Both the position numbers and the translations under genes were made by a program. Shown piece after piece: positions 10,601 to 17,957 of a stretch of 64,000 nt of DNA. Numbering within the stretch: position 1 is the first letter of the stretch; the number at the start of each line of letters is the position of its first letter. The notes beneath the pieces were generated by a model, which saw only the letters and a program-made list of their open reading frames with translations, did not search any database and was not told the origin of the DNA. Origin of the DNA: Pseudanabaena yagii GIHE-NHR1 (lineage in GTDB: Bacteria > Cyanobacteriota > Cyanobacteriia > Pseudanabaenales > Pseudanabaenaceae); NCBI RefSeq assembly GCF_012863495.1, contig NZ_JAAVJL010000001.1, forward strand, positions 558,001 to 622,000. Reading direction: 5' to 3'.

Positions 10601-11894
10601 TAGCGATAAAGTTTGTGATCTCAAAGGAATCATCTACTGCTAGATCAAAAACACTGAGATTTAGTAGTTCTTCGGTGCTGTAACCCGTAATTTTGGCTAG
10701 AGAATCATTGGTCTGGATAAACTTGCCTTGGCGATCGAATAGAGCATAACCATCAATGGAAGTTTCGATCGCAGTGCTATAACGCTTCGCATTATGCTCA
10801 ATAATGGCTGCATGATCGATAGCAGATTGCTGCTGTGAAGCAAGTAGCGCTAATTCACTATTTCTCCATAGTTGTCTCGCAATATAGAGCACGCTCGCAA
10901 TGAATAAGAACGTTAGAGCACTAATAACAGTCGCCAGTTGGTTCAACGGAGCATCAGCTTCTATTTGATCCATTTTAGAGATCATGATCCAAGGAGTTCC
11001 CTTGACCAAATATGAGGCTCCGATGACTTTATTACCTCGGTAATCAATCCCTTGCAATAATGATTGATGGGTTTGAACTGCTTGAATCGCTAATACTTCT
11101 TGATTGTCAAATGATTTGATAAGTTCTAGGGGGGCATTGTTTTTGTATCGAAGAGGAGTCAAGTACCTTATAAAGTTTTGTTCTTGGCGCACCAATAATG
11201 TTTCTGTGGTCAAATTAGAATTTGGCCATGTCTGGAGGAGTGGAAATAGATATTTGGAAGCATCAAACTCCATGTAAACAGCCCCTAACAATGGCAATGA
11301 TGCATTGGAATGATCATATATAGGCGCAATTACTCCATGCACAATCGATTTCCCTGTTGGAGTTTCTCGCCAATAGAGGTCTATTAATTCTGCTTTACCC
11401 AAATAGTATGGTGATGGAATTAGTTTCTGCCGAAAAACAGACAAAACTTCAGGAGCTAAGTCTGAGTCTTGATTAAGAACTGGGGCAACTATATTACCTG
11501 TGAGATCTATCACAATAATGCGGCTATAGCCATATTCTTCTTTAGTCTTGTTGATTGCCTCTTGCAAAGCGTTTTGATGAACAGCTAGAGCTTTATCCCG
11601 ATTCTGAATTGCTTTGAGAACTTGTTCTAACGAATGGATGCCTGCAAATATTTGTGCATCAGCTTTGCGTTCAGATAGCCACTGTTGGATCTGCTTAGAT
11701 TTTAAATCGGCGATCGCCAAAAGAGCTTCTTTTGTATTTTGGTTGATGCGTTGTCCAAACCATTGAAATGCTAACCACCCACCACCAAGAATACTCACTA
11801 TTGCGATCGCTAGAGAAAGAAACAATACTTTCGCAAGAAATTGATGCTTTTGAGGATTTACCTGTAAATACTTTGGGTGGTGATGATGAAGCAT
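7626..11894 (-). CDS. Membrane hybrid sensor histidine kinase with Cache-like, PAS, GAF and receiver domains
   Basis: 1422 residues. One membrane helix near 22-44 and a second near 318-340 enclose a periplasmic Cache-like sensor region. Then come a PAS domain (DGYALFDRQGKF), a GAF domain (about 490-660), two more PAS domains (PIILYTEENAIL, PIMLHAEDGEVL), HisKA with the phospho-acceptor H near 944 in MSHELRTPLNG, HATPase (NAIKF, DTGRGIA, GTGLGLA) and a receiver with ILVVDDKWVN and AIITDLIMP. The tail resembles a histidine phosphotransfer-type helix region but I see no clear HPt histidine motif. Its stop overlaps the start of the next kinase (ATGA), so the two were made together and may form one phosphorelay. 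The signal sensed is unknown. Confidence 0.9.
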   Translation of the reverse strand: MLHHHHPKYLQVNPQKHQFLAKVLFLSLAIAIVSILGGGWLAFQWFGQRINQNTKEALLAIADLKSKQIQQWLSERKADAQIFAGIHSLEQVLKAIQNRDKALAVHQNALQEAINKTKEEYGYSRIIVIDLTGNIVAPVLNQDSDLAPEVLSVFRQKLIPSPYYLGKAELIDLYWRETPTGKSIVHGVIAPIYDHSNASLPLLGAVYMEFDASKYLFPLLQTWPNSNLTTETLLVRQEQNFIRYLTPLRYKNNAPLELIKSFDNQEVLAIQAVQTHQSLLQGIDYRGNKVIGASYLVKGTPWIMISKMDQIEADAPLNQLATVISALTFLFIASVLYIARQLWRNSELALLASQQQSAIDHAAIIEHNAKRYSTAIETSIDGYALFDRQGKFIQTNDSLAKITGYSTEELLNLSVFDLAVDDSFEITNFIANSDATQKQRLTQKWQRQDKQIIDVEIGISYFTEGEGQFFIFVQDITNSLKTQRQLEQSTQLHTFLSRANEAIVRTRNPQELLQKICEIAIEYGGFRLAWVGIPNPATKMVKVTAAAGSATYYLENIQISIDPELEIAHGPTGKAIREIRPIIINDFLANSITAPWHEIALSHGIKASATFPLRIDRHTISAIMFYSSVINYFTDDVIALLKELAEDVELALALADSERLRQQAESSLKKSEERFRLALINAPFPIILYTEENAILQINRAWINQSGHADCDIQEINQWTEQFCRDYLPLIRPQPNLDSDRYLDQEITLTIADGSQRIWRFGSALLPNHTDGKSAAIAMAVDITEQRLIEVALKQNEKRFRHAIINAPLPIMLHAEDGEVLAINRAWTELSGYELNDIPTIEEWTKKAYSDRHLQMQDVISHLYETEGIQNNGEFSIITKDGSSRIWDFGSANLGRIADGRKTLISIATDVTERKANELALQKAKELAEEANHAKSAFLANMSHELRTPLNGILGYAQIYLTDPDFSLKQKEGFQIIYQCGSHLLDLISEILDLSKIEARKLELSPTEVEFPNFLTGVAQMCQIKAEEKNLLFHSEISDRLPFFVLVDEQRLRQVLLNLLGNAIKFTDFGSVTMKVEAIAKESTEGETASPSPEMLPDTLKDESVVTGKIRFTISDTGRGIAADNLTQIFLPFEQVGDRHDRPDGTGLGLAISQKLVTMMGGKLCVESELEKGSRFWFDLELPETSATIFTQGTSNLTNNRVIGYVGQKRTILVVDDKWVNRSVIAKLLESWDFNVIEAVNGHHGITMATSNSIDAIITDLIMPVLDGFKMAQMLRGMPQFPRIPILAISASILPQDQAKSLEAGCSDFLVKPIEATTLLNKLAQHLNLSWIYAESLPSPPSLDLYNADPIRQTIPPDRELTIIRDALEVGDFKAIEQEAQRIVQLDTQYQWFVNHLVTLAQDFDEMSILQLINSNNGQEKS

Positions 11895-12300
11895 ATGCTT
11901 AAACTCAACAAGCTGGCTACTCGCATACTAGAAGAAATTATTCTTCATATTCCTATTTTTGCTCAAACTACGGATATATTAGTGACTTTTTAAATATCTT
12001 ATTTGTTATAGAGATTACCGTAACCTTCCTGAATCTAAAGTTACCACGAATTTATGACTTTGCTTTTAGAGCAATAATTACAAAAAGCATATGATTGTAA
12101 ATCTACGCGAAGCAAGGCTTGATGTTATCTGAGGTGATGGCATACTAACCTAAGGGACTTGCTATTAAAGTACCTGTGGCTTCGACTCCGCTCAGCCAAC
12201 GTTAGCTGAGCGAAGGCGAAGCTAGATCAACGTGGGACATTTTTTATCTGCAAGAGCCTGAGTCCTAAACAATATCAAAATCAATACATCAAACAAAGCT
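11895..12300. other. Intergenic region with repeat copy
   Basis: About 400 bp between the divergent kinase operon and the PCP_red gene. Besides the dispersed repeat at 12151..12268 I find no open frame or RNA. Promoters for both directions should lie here but none is distinctive. Confidence 0.5.
12151..12268. repeat. Dispersed hairpin repeat, copy 1
   Basis: Begins AAGGGACTTGC and later has GCAAGAGCC and AGTCCTAA. The centre is an imperfect inverted repeat, CTTCGACTCCGCTCAGCC against GGCTGAGC-like sequence (GCTGAGCGAAGGCGAAG). Copies 2 and 3 lie at 13468 and 62452. Such TTCGACTxCGCTCAGC elements are common between genes in cyanobacteria. Confidence 0.75.
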
Positions 12301-12486
12301 ATGCCAGAATCTGATTATTTTGAAGGTTTAACTTGGACAGCAGAAGCCAAGGTCAAATATAAAAACATTCCCTACTTTGTGCGATCGCAAGCTCGCCAAA
12401 GAATTGAGCAACTTGCACAGGCGGCAGGGAGTGATACGATTACTGCTGAAATTGTCGAAAAAGCTAGAGTTGAGTTTGGGCAATAG
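12301..12486 (+). CDS. Stand-alone PCP_red domain protein
   Basis: 61 residues. The sequence [20 protein letters not shown] followed by ARQRIEQLA and [10 protein letters not shown] is the PCP_red module (PF08369), best known as the C-terminal domain of the ChlB subunit of light-independent protochlorophyllide reductase. Here it is a complete small protein with its own start and stop, not the tail of a longer gene: the bases before the ATG hold the repeat described above and stop codons. Stand-alone copies are found in many cyanobacteria; their function is not known to me. The murQ gene follows 39 bp later in the same direction. Confidence 0.8.
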   Translation: MPESDYFEGLTWTAEAKVKYKNIPYFVRSQARQRIEQLAQAAGSDTITAEIVEKARVEFGQ

Positions 12487-12525
12487 AAGGAACAAGGTAG
12501 AGGATATAAGGAAAGGAAAGTTTTG

Positions 12526-13470
12526 ATGGCTAGTGAATCAGCTGTGGGATTGCAGGACAATGGGCTAGGGAGTCAAAATCGCGATCGCGGTTATTTGTTA
12601 ACAGAGCAGGCAAATCCCCATAGCCAAAATTTGGATCGGCTCAGTCCTCTAGAAATCGTGGAACTGTTTAATCAAGAAGATCTCAAGGCAGTTGAGGCAG
12701 TTGGGAAAGAAAAAGAGGCGATCGCCCAAGCGATTACGGTAATTGCTGAAGCAATTACCAATGGCGGCAGGTTGTTTTACATTGGGGCAGGAACGAGTGG
12801 AAGGCTTAGTGTCCTCGATGCGGCGGAATGTCCTCCCACATTTTGCAGCGATCCTGAGTTAATCCAAGGGATTTTGGCGGGTGGAATGAATGCGATGGTA
12901 CGCAGTTCCGAAGCTCTCGAAGATCGTGAGGATGATGGAGCCGCCGCCATCCAAGAGAGAAATATTAGCGATCGCGATGTTGTCTTTGGGATCACCGCAG
13001 GGGGCACAACTCCCTATGTGCATGGAGCCTTAAAAGAAGCGAAACAACGGGGGGCAAAGACGATCTTTTTTTGCTGCGTCCCTGCCGAGCAATTTCCGAT
13101 ACAGTACGATATCGAGATTCGTCCCCTTGTCGGTGCAGAGATTTTGGCTGGCTCGACCCGCCTCAAGGCTGGGACAGCCACCAAACTAGTCCTAAACACC
13201 ATCTCGACAGGTGTAATGGTGCAACTAGGCAAAGTTTACGGTAATCGGATGATTGATGTCTCTGTCACCAATAGCAAACTTGAAGATCGCGCCATTCGGA
13301 TCATCCGTGACCTCACATCCCTCAGCCGTGCAGAGGCAGCAGAGTTATTAGAGCGATCGGGTAGAAGTGTGAAACTAGCCTTATTAATGCATTGGAAAGG
13401 TGTAGATGCAAGCATTGCCACGCAAATGCTCCAAGCTACTAATGGGCATCTAGGTCAAGCGATCGCTTAG
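12526..13470 (+). CDS. murQ: N-acetylmuramic acid 6-phosphate etherase
   Basis: 314 residues from the ATG at 12526; a TTG one codon earlier is also in frame but the ATG follows the purine-rich AAGGAAAGG site with normal spacing. MurQ splits the lactyl ether of MurNAc-6-phosphate to GlcNAc-6-phosphate in cell wall recycling. The SIS fold is clear: FYIGAGTSGRLSVLDAAECP, the substrate loop with FGITAGGTTPYVHGAL, and the conserved AGSTRLKAGTATKLVLN and KLEDRA segments with the catalytic glutamates of the family. The TAG stop codon falls at the first bases of repeat copy 2, so the repeat has landed at the very end of the gene and may have set its C terminus. Confidence 0.95.
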   Translation: MASESAVGLQDNGLGSQNRDRGYLLTEQANPHSQNLDRLSPLEIVELFNQEDLKAVEAVGKEKEAIAQAITVIAEAITNGGRLFYIGAGTSGRLSVLDAAECPPTFCSDPELIQGILAGGMNAMVRSSEALEDREDDGAAAIQERNISDRDVVFGITAGGTTPYVHGALKEAKQRGAKTIFFCCVPAEQFPIQYDIEIRPLVGAEILAGSTRLKAGTATKLVLNTISTGVMVQLGKVYGNRMIDVSVTNSKLEDRAIRIIRDLTSLSRAEAAELLERSGRSVKLALLMHWKGVDASIATQMLQATNGHLGQAIA

Positions 13471-13628
13471 GGACTTGCTATTGATTAAAGTACCTGTGGC
13501 TTCGACTCCGCTCAGCCAAAGTTAGCTGAGCGGAGTCGAACGTTAGCTGAGCGGAGTCGAACGTTAGCTGAGCGGAGTCGAAGCTAGATAACTTTGGTGG
13601 GACATTTTTTATCCGCAAGAGCCTTAAC
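13468..13628. repeat. Dispersed hairpin repeat, copy 2, with internal 21-bp tandem expansion
   Basis: Same ends as copy 1 (TAGGGACTTGC ... GCAAGAGCC). Its centre contains three direct copies of a 21-bp unit starting GTTAGCTGAGCGG (13521-13541, 13542-13562, 13563-13583), where copy 1 has one. The murQ stop codon lies in its first three bases. Confidence 0.8.
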
Positions 13629-13638
13629 TATACAAACT

Positions 13639-13679
13639 AAAGACCTGTGGTGATCGCAGCGCGATCACCACAGGTCTTT
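13639..13679. terminator. Hairpin terminator downstream of murQ
   Basis: A perfect 19-bp stem (13639-13657 and 13661-13679) with a 3-nt loop, ending in a T-run on the plus strand. It isolates murQ from the DUF3067 gene. Confidence 0.7.
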
Positions 13680-13760
13680 TTGAAATGGTTTGAGCACCAA
13701 GCGCTGTAGGTTATAAATTACAGTTGAGATAAGATGTGTTAAGCAAAAAATGTAGAGACT

Positions 13761-14072
13761 ATGACAGGCATACAACTCCGTCAAGCGATCGCGAATAAAT
13801 GGAATTTTTCCTATGATGTACAATTACGAAAAACTCAAGGCAAAATCTTTTTGCAAGTAATGTGGCGCTATCAAGAGCAGCAGTCCTTTTCGATGAGTGA
13901 AGTCGAATTTCTGCAACATCTCGATACCATCGCTTCTTACTTAAGCGATTGGGGTGTAGTCGATCAGGTACAAACATTTATTGCTAATACCAAAGAACGC
14001 CCACGCCTTGGTAAAGCTGTAAGTATCCCTCTCCAAATTGGTGAGCGATCGCTAGAATGGCTAGTCGAGTAG
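13761..14072 (+). CDS. DUF3067 family protein
   Basis: 103 residues, MTGIQLRQAIANKWNFSYDV onward, with FLQVMWRYQEQQSF, EVEFLQHLDTIASYLSDWG and KERPRLGKAVSIPL. This is the DUF3067 pattern shared by cyanobacteria and plastids. No membrane segment or signal peptide. Function is unknown. It stands alone between a terminator and a 236-bp gap before the GAF protein, so it has its own promoter. Confidence 0.8.
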   Translation: MTGIQLRQAIANKWNFSYDVQLRKTQGKIFLQVMWRYQEQQSFSMSEVEFLQHLDTIASYLSDWGVVDQVQTFIANTKERPRLGKAVSIPLQIGERSLEWLVE

Positions 14073-14308
14073 CTTGAAAGTACCTAACATTACGTCTCAT
14101 TTCGATGAAGAATGCTATAAAAGTTAATCAAAAGTCGATCAAAGTGTGGAAAAAGTATGACCTGTTGCTGACTTTCTGGGCTAAAGATTGTACGCTTATG
14201 ATGAAAAGTCATTTGTAAATATATTTCCATAAATCACATTCAGGAAACTGAAACTTTTCTACGGTACGCCGCTAACCATACCTAAGTCAAAAACGTCAGG
14301 GCAAAAAT

Positions 14309-17089
14309 ATGAGTCAAGCAGGAGCTAACCCATGGGATCGCCAGTTTGTTAACCTTGGGCGAATCATGCAGTTCTTGCGTGATGAAGATAGTATCGACAA
14401 TCTATTAACTGCTACTCTCGATTATCTTCGGGACAATTTTGATTACAAACTGATCTGGATTGGGCTGTATGACCAAGAAAACCATCGCCTCACAGGAAAA
14501 GGTGGTACTACTCCTGCGGGAGAAATTAAGTTTTTAAAAGATCGCTTTCCCCTCAATGCGGGAGATTTACTCGATCAGGTGATTTTGCAACGACGACCTG
14601 TCCCGATCGCCGATCTGCGCCAAGAGAAACGTAGTGGTGAATGGCAAAAAGTCGCTCAAAAATTTGATATTCAAGGTACTTTGCTTTGGCCGATCTATCA
14701 TCGCGATCGCAGCTTTGGTGTTGTGTTACTCGGCTCAACACAGTGGAATGTGACTCCTCGCAATGAAGAACGAGCAAGGCTATCGGTCGTCTTAGGCACT
14801 CTTGGCTCGACCCTCAGCCGTCTTGATGCCGAATGGCACTACCACAACGCCAAACGCCCCGACGAACCCCTACTGCAAATTCTTGGCAAAATCCGCAATA
14901 TTCCGACCTTGACCGAGCGCCTTGAAGAGATTGTGCAGGAAACCCATAGTTTTGTGATGCCCGATCACACCAATATCTATTGGTTTGAGCGCGAACATCA
15001 ATATTTTTGGCGTAGGGTTGCCAATCGCCAACCAGGCCCTAAGTCAAAGCAAGCCATCGATAATACCGCAGGTGTGACTGTACAAAATGCTCCGGGGTTA
15101 TATCAGGCTCTGTCCAGAGATCAGATTGTGGTGGTGGTCGATGCCAAATCCATGACCAAAAGCGAAATTAACAATCGTGTGATGGAACAGTTTGGTGCAG
15201 TTTCGATTATTATTGCGCCGATCTTTTTTCAATCAGAGCTATTGGGCTTTTTATCTGTAGAAGGTGATGAGCCGCGTCTCTGGACAGATGATGAGCGTAA
15301 TTTTGTGCTTGGTGCAGCCCAGTTAGCCGCGATTACGGCTCCCTTAGAGGAAATGGAAGTAACGGTGGATCGCATTGCTTCCGATCAAATTTTGACGGCT
15401 GGAATTGCAAGAGCTATTTATTCCAACAATGATTGGCAACAGGCGCTAGAACAAGCGGCGGAGCAACTATGTCAACGTCTTGGTCTAGAGCGCTTTTGGG
15501 TTGCGACCTATGATTCAGATAATGAGGTTTTTCGGGTTGACTTTCAGTATCATCCCAAAAATCGTCGCCCTATTCCCAATTTATTGCCTGGCTTAGCACC
15601 CGTCGATTTCCAGATGCTCGAGCAGTCCCCCGATGCGGCAACGGTGGAAAATCTCGATAGCGATTTCAAGTTCTTGTCATGGCGAACTTCATTACTTGAT
15701 CTCGATGTGCGATCGATGATCGTCAGCAGCACTTCAACAGGCAAATCCCTAGAAGCTGTTTTAGCAGTTGCCCATGAAGCCCCACGCACATGGTCGCGCC
15801 CAGAACGCGAGATGGTGCAGGCAGTTGCTCAACAAATCGGTTTAATCGTCCACCAAAACGAATTGCAACGCTTATCCGATGAGCGGCAAAAGTCGCATCA
15901 ATCGGTGCAATTTGGGCTAGTTGCTTTACAGCAGGCGAACTCCCTCGATAAATTGCATCACACAGCAACCCAGCTAATGGCTCAAGTAACCCAATCGCCC
16001 CTTGCAGTATTGGTGGTATGGCTCCCCGGAAGGCAAGGGGGGCAAATTGCCTCGGTTTTTAGCAGTAGAGATGAATATCAACTCACAGTTAACGAAACGC
16101 TGATTGCGATCGAGGAAGATCCCCTCGTGCAATGGACAATTCAAAGTGAGGGGATTTTGCCACTCAGCATCCATGATTTGCCAGAACAGACTAGAGCTTG
16201 GCTCAATGCTCCTGCTCTTGGTCATTTGATGGTGACAGCATTGAGAACAACCCCCGATCATCAACCAACAGGGATGATTTTAGTTGCCGATCGCGTAGGG
16301 CGGCGCTGGGTCGATCGCCAGTTGCAAGCCTTTAATATGTTGACTAATCAGCTTGCATGGTCGCGTCGTCATTTGATCCTCGTTGAGCATCTCAAACATA
16401 ACCGTCAAGAGCTAGAACGTCTCAATTGGTACAAGCATCGTCGTTTAGAAGATATCTATCGTACCGTCAGTAGTGGTGTACAGCGATTACTAGATGCCGA
16501 TGCCCGCGCTAATGGTACGGGTGGCATTAATAACGTCACCTTGCAAAGTTCTCTCAAACAGTTGCAGGGTTCGCTCTCATCCCTGCCCCAGATCATCCGC
16601 AAAGAGCAATGGCGCTTGCGACCTAACTATGAGACTGCACCACTTGCAGGGATGCTCAAACGAGCCTTAGAGAGAGTCGATTCCCTCGTGAAGCAACGGC
16701 AGATATGGTCACAGGTGCATAATCAAGCCAATGTCGTCGTTGGTGGTGACATTGCCAAGATGGAAATGATCCTCAATGAGTTATTGCTATTTGCCTGTGG
16801 ACGCTCAGAAGTCGGTGGTCGCATCGATCTCTGGTGTCGCCAAATCGATGAGAAACTATTAGAATTATCGATTACGGATTATGGCGTGGTGGATGCGGCT
16901 TTGCTCCAAGAGTTACACCAAGGTAGGGCGATCGATCCTTTATCTCCATCATTACTAGATCAACCCCCTGGGCTACATTTAGCGATCTGTCAAAATCTGA
17001 TGTTAGAAGCAGGTGGAGAGCTATCTCTCTATCAATTAGAAGACAACCGTATTCTCAGTCGTCTCATTTTGCCTCTCTCTACTTCATAG
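14309..17089 (+). CDS. Multi-GAF signalling protein with degenerate histidine-kinase-like end
   Basis: 926 residues. At least three GAF-type domains are visible: near 20-180 (DYLRDNFDYKLIWIGLYD), 200-350 and 365-530 (LCQRLGLERFWVATYD), with a possible fourth near 540-690. The C-terminal 200 residues resemble a kinase core: a helical segment NRQELERLNWYKHRRLEDIY in the place of HisKA, then MEMILNELLLFACGRSEV like the N box and a GLHLAICQNLMLEAGG end like a G box. No clear phospho-acceptor H motif and no DxGxG box are seen, so catalytic activity is doubtful. Similar proteins are conserved in cyanobacteria. Ligand and partner are unknown. Confidence 0.82.
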   Translation: MSQAGANPWDRQFVNLGRIMQFLRDEDSIDNLLTATLDYLRDNFDYKLIWIGLYDQENHRLTGKGGTTPAGEIKFLKDRFPLNAGDLLDQVILQRRPVPIADLRQEKRSGEWQKVAQKFDIQGTLLWPIYHRDRSFGVVLLGSTQWNVTPRNEERARLSVVLGTLGSTLSRLDAEWHYHNAKRPDEPLLQILGKIRNIPTLTERLEEIVQETHSFVMPDHTNIYWFEREHQYFWRRVANRQPGPKSKQAIDNTAGVTVQNAPGLYQALSRDQIVVVVDAKSMTKSEINNRVMEQFGAVSIIIAPIFFQSELLGFLSVEGDEPRLWTDDERNFVLGAAQLAAITAPLEEMEVTVDRIASDQILTAGIARAIYSNNDWQQALEQAAEQLCQRLGLERFWVATYDSDNEVFRVDFQYHPKNRRPIPNLLPGLAPVDFQMLEQSPDAATVENLDSDFKFLSWRTSLLDLDVRSMIVSSTSTGKSLEAVLAVAHEAPRTWSRPEREMVQAVAQQIGLIVHQNELQRLSDERQKSHQSVQFGLVALQQANSLDKLHHTATQLMAQVTQSPLAVLVVWLPGRQGGQIASVFSSRDEYQLTVNETLIAIEEDPLVQWTIQSEGILPLSIHDLPEQTRAWLNAPALGHLMVTALRTTPDHQPTGMILVADRVGRRWVDRQLQAFNMLTNQLAWSRRHLILVEHLKHNRQELERLNWYKHRRLEDIYRTVSSGVQRLLDADARANGTGGINNVTLQSSLKQLQGSLSSLPQIIRKEQWRLRPNYETAPLAGMLKRALERVDSLVKQRQIWSQVHNQANVVVGGDIAKMEMILNELLLFACGRSEVGGRIDLWCRQIDEKLLELSITDYGVVDAALLQELHQGRAIDPLSPSLLDQPPGLHLAICQNLMLEAGGELSLYQLEDNRILSRLILPLSTS

Positions 17090-17090
17090 G

Positions 17091-17131
17091 TAAGGATAGG
17101 CAGCAGCGCAAAGCGCTGCTGCCTATCCTTA
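17091..17131. terminator. Hairpin terminator after the GAF protein
   Basis: A perfect 19-bp stem (17091-17109 and 17113-17131) with an AAA loop. A second 12-bp hairpin with loop GTA follows at 17140-17166. Confidence 0.7.
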
Positions 17132-17222
17132 CGACCATATTTCATTTTGCCGTAGGCAAAATGAAAACTTAAAACCCTTGGTAAAATTGATTTTCTGTAA
17201 CTAATTTATAAACTTGAATTCC

Positions 17223-17825
17223 ATGTCCTACGATACCCCTCGCATTGCTAAAGTCCATCGCAAAACTGGCGAAACCGATGTCACTGTGGCGCTAAATCTG
17301 GATGGCACTGGTAAAGGAAATATTAATACAGGTATTCCTTTTCTAGATCATATGCTGCATCAAATTTGCTCCCACGGTTTAATCGATCTGGATGTCCAAG
17401 CGACAGGGGACTTACATATCGATGACCATCACACCAATGAGGATGTTGGTATTGTGTTAGGGCAAGCGTTAGGACAGGCTCTAGGCGATCGCAAAGGAAT
17501 TAATCGCTTTGGCCACTTTGTTGCACCTTTGGATGAAGCTTTGGTGCAGGTTGCCCTTGATTTTTCGGGTCGTCCCTATTTAGTCTATGGCTTAGTGATT
17601 CCTAATCAACGGGTAGGGACTTACGACACCGAGCTAGTGCGGGAGTTTTTTCAGGCGGTTGTCAATCATGCACAAATGACATTGCATATTCGGTTATTAG
17701 AAAGCGGCAATTCACATCACATCATCGAAGCGGGTTTTAAAGCCTTTGCCCGTGCGATCAAGATGGCAGTAGAAGTCGATCCCAGACGAGCCACTGTAAT
17801 TCCTAGCTCGAAAGGTGTGTTGTAA
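17223..17825 (+). CDS. hisB: Imidazoleglycerol-phosphate dehydratase
   Basis: 200 residues from the ATG at 17223; an upstream TTG at 17214 is in frame but less likely. The enzyme dehydrates imidazoleglycerol phosphate in histidine synthesis using a dimanganese site. Both metal-binding signatures are present: [11 protein letters not shown] and [18 protein letters not shown], together with [13 protein letters not shown]. This is the monofunctional form without the phosphatase domain of enterobacterial HisB. It is not in a his operon here, as is usual in cyanobacteria. Confidence 0.97.
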   Translation: MSYDTPRIAKVHRKTGETDVTVALNLDGTGKGNINTGIPFLDHMLHQICSHGLIDLDVQATGDLHIDDHHTNEDVGIVLGQALGQALGDRKGINRFGHFVAPLDEALVQVALDFSGRPYLVYGLVIPNQRVGTYDTELVREFFQAVVNHAQMTLHIRLLESGNSHHIIEAGFKAFARAIKMAVEVDPRRATVIPSSKGVL

Positions 17826-17833
17826 GAAGAATA

Positions 17834-17892
17834 ATAAAACCCCAAAACCTTTGGCTTGAGCAGTGCGTGAGTCACAGGTTTTGGGGTTTTAT
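17834..17892. terminator. Hairpin terminator after hisB
   Basis: A 17-bp perfect stem (17834-17850 and 17876-17892) with a 25-nt loop. The arms contain AAAACCCCAAAA and its complement, a composition seen in several other terminators of this window. Confidence 0.65.
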
Positions 17893-17957
17893 ATTTGCGC
17901 CATAGACTCTGATAGGCTTAAATTGAGACTCTAGCATCCTGATCGTTTGTAACAAAA

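Noticed and set aside
13521-13583. CRISPR-like array
   Set aside because: The three 21-bp units are directly adjacent with no spacers, and no cas gene is in the window.
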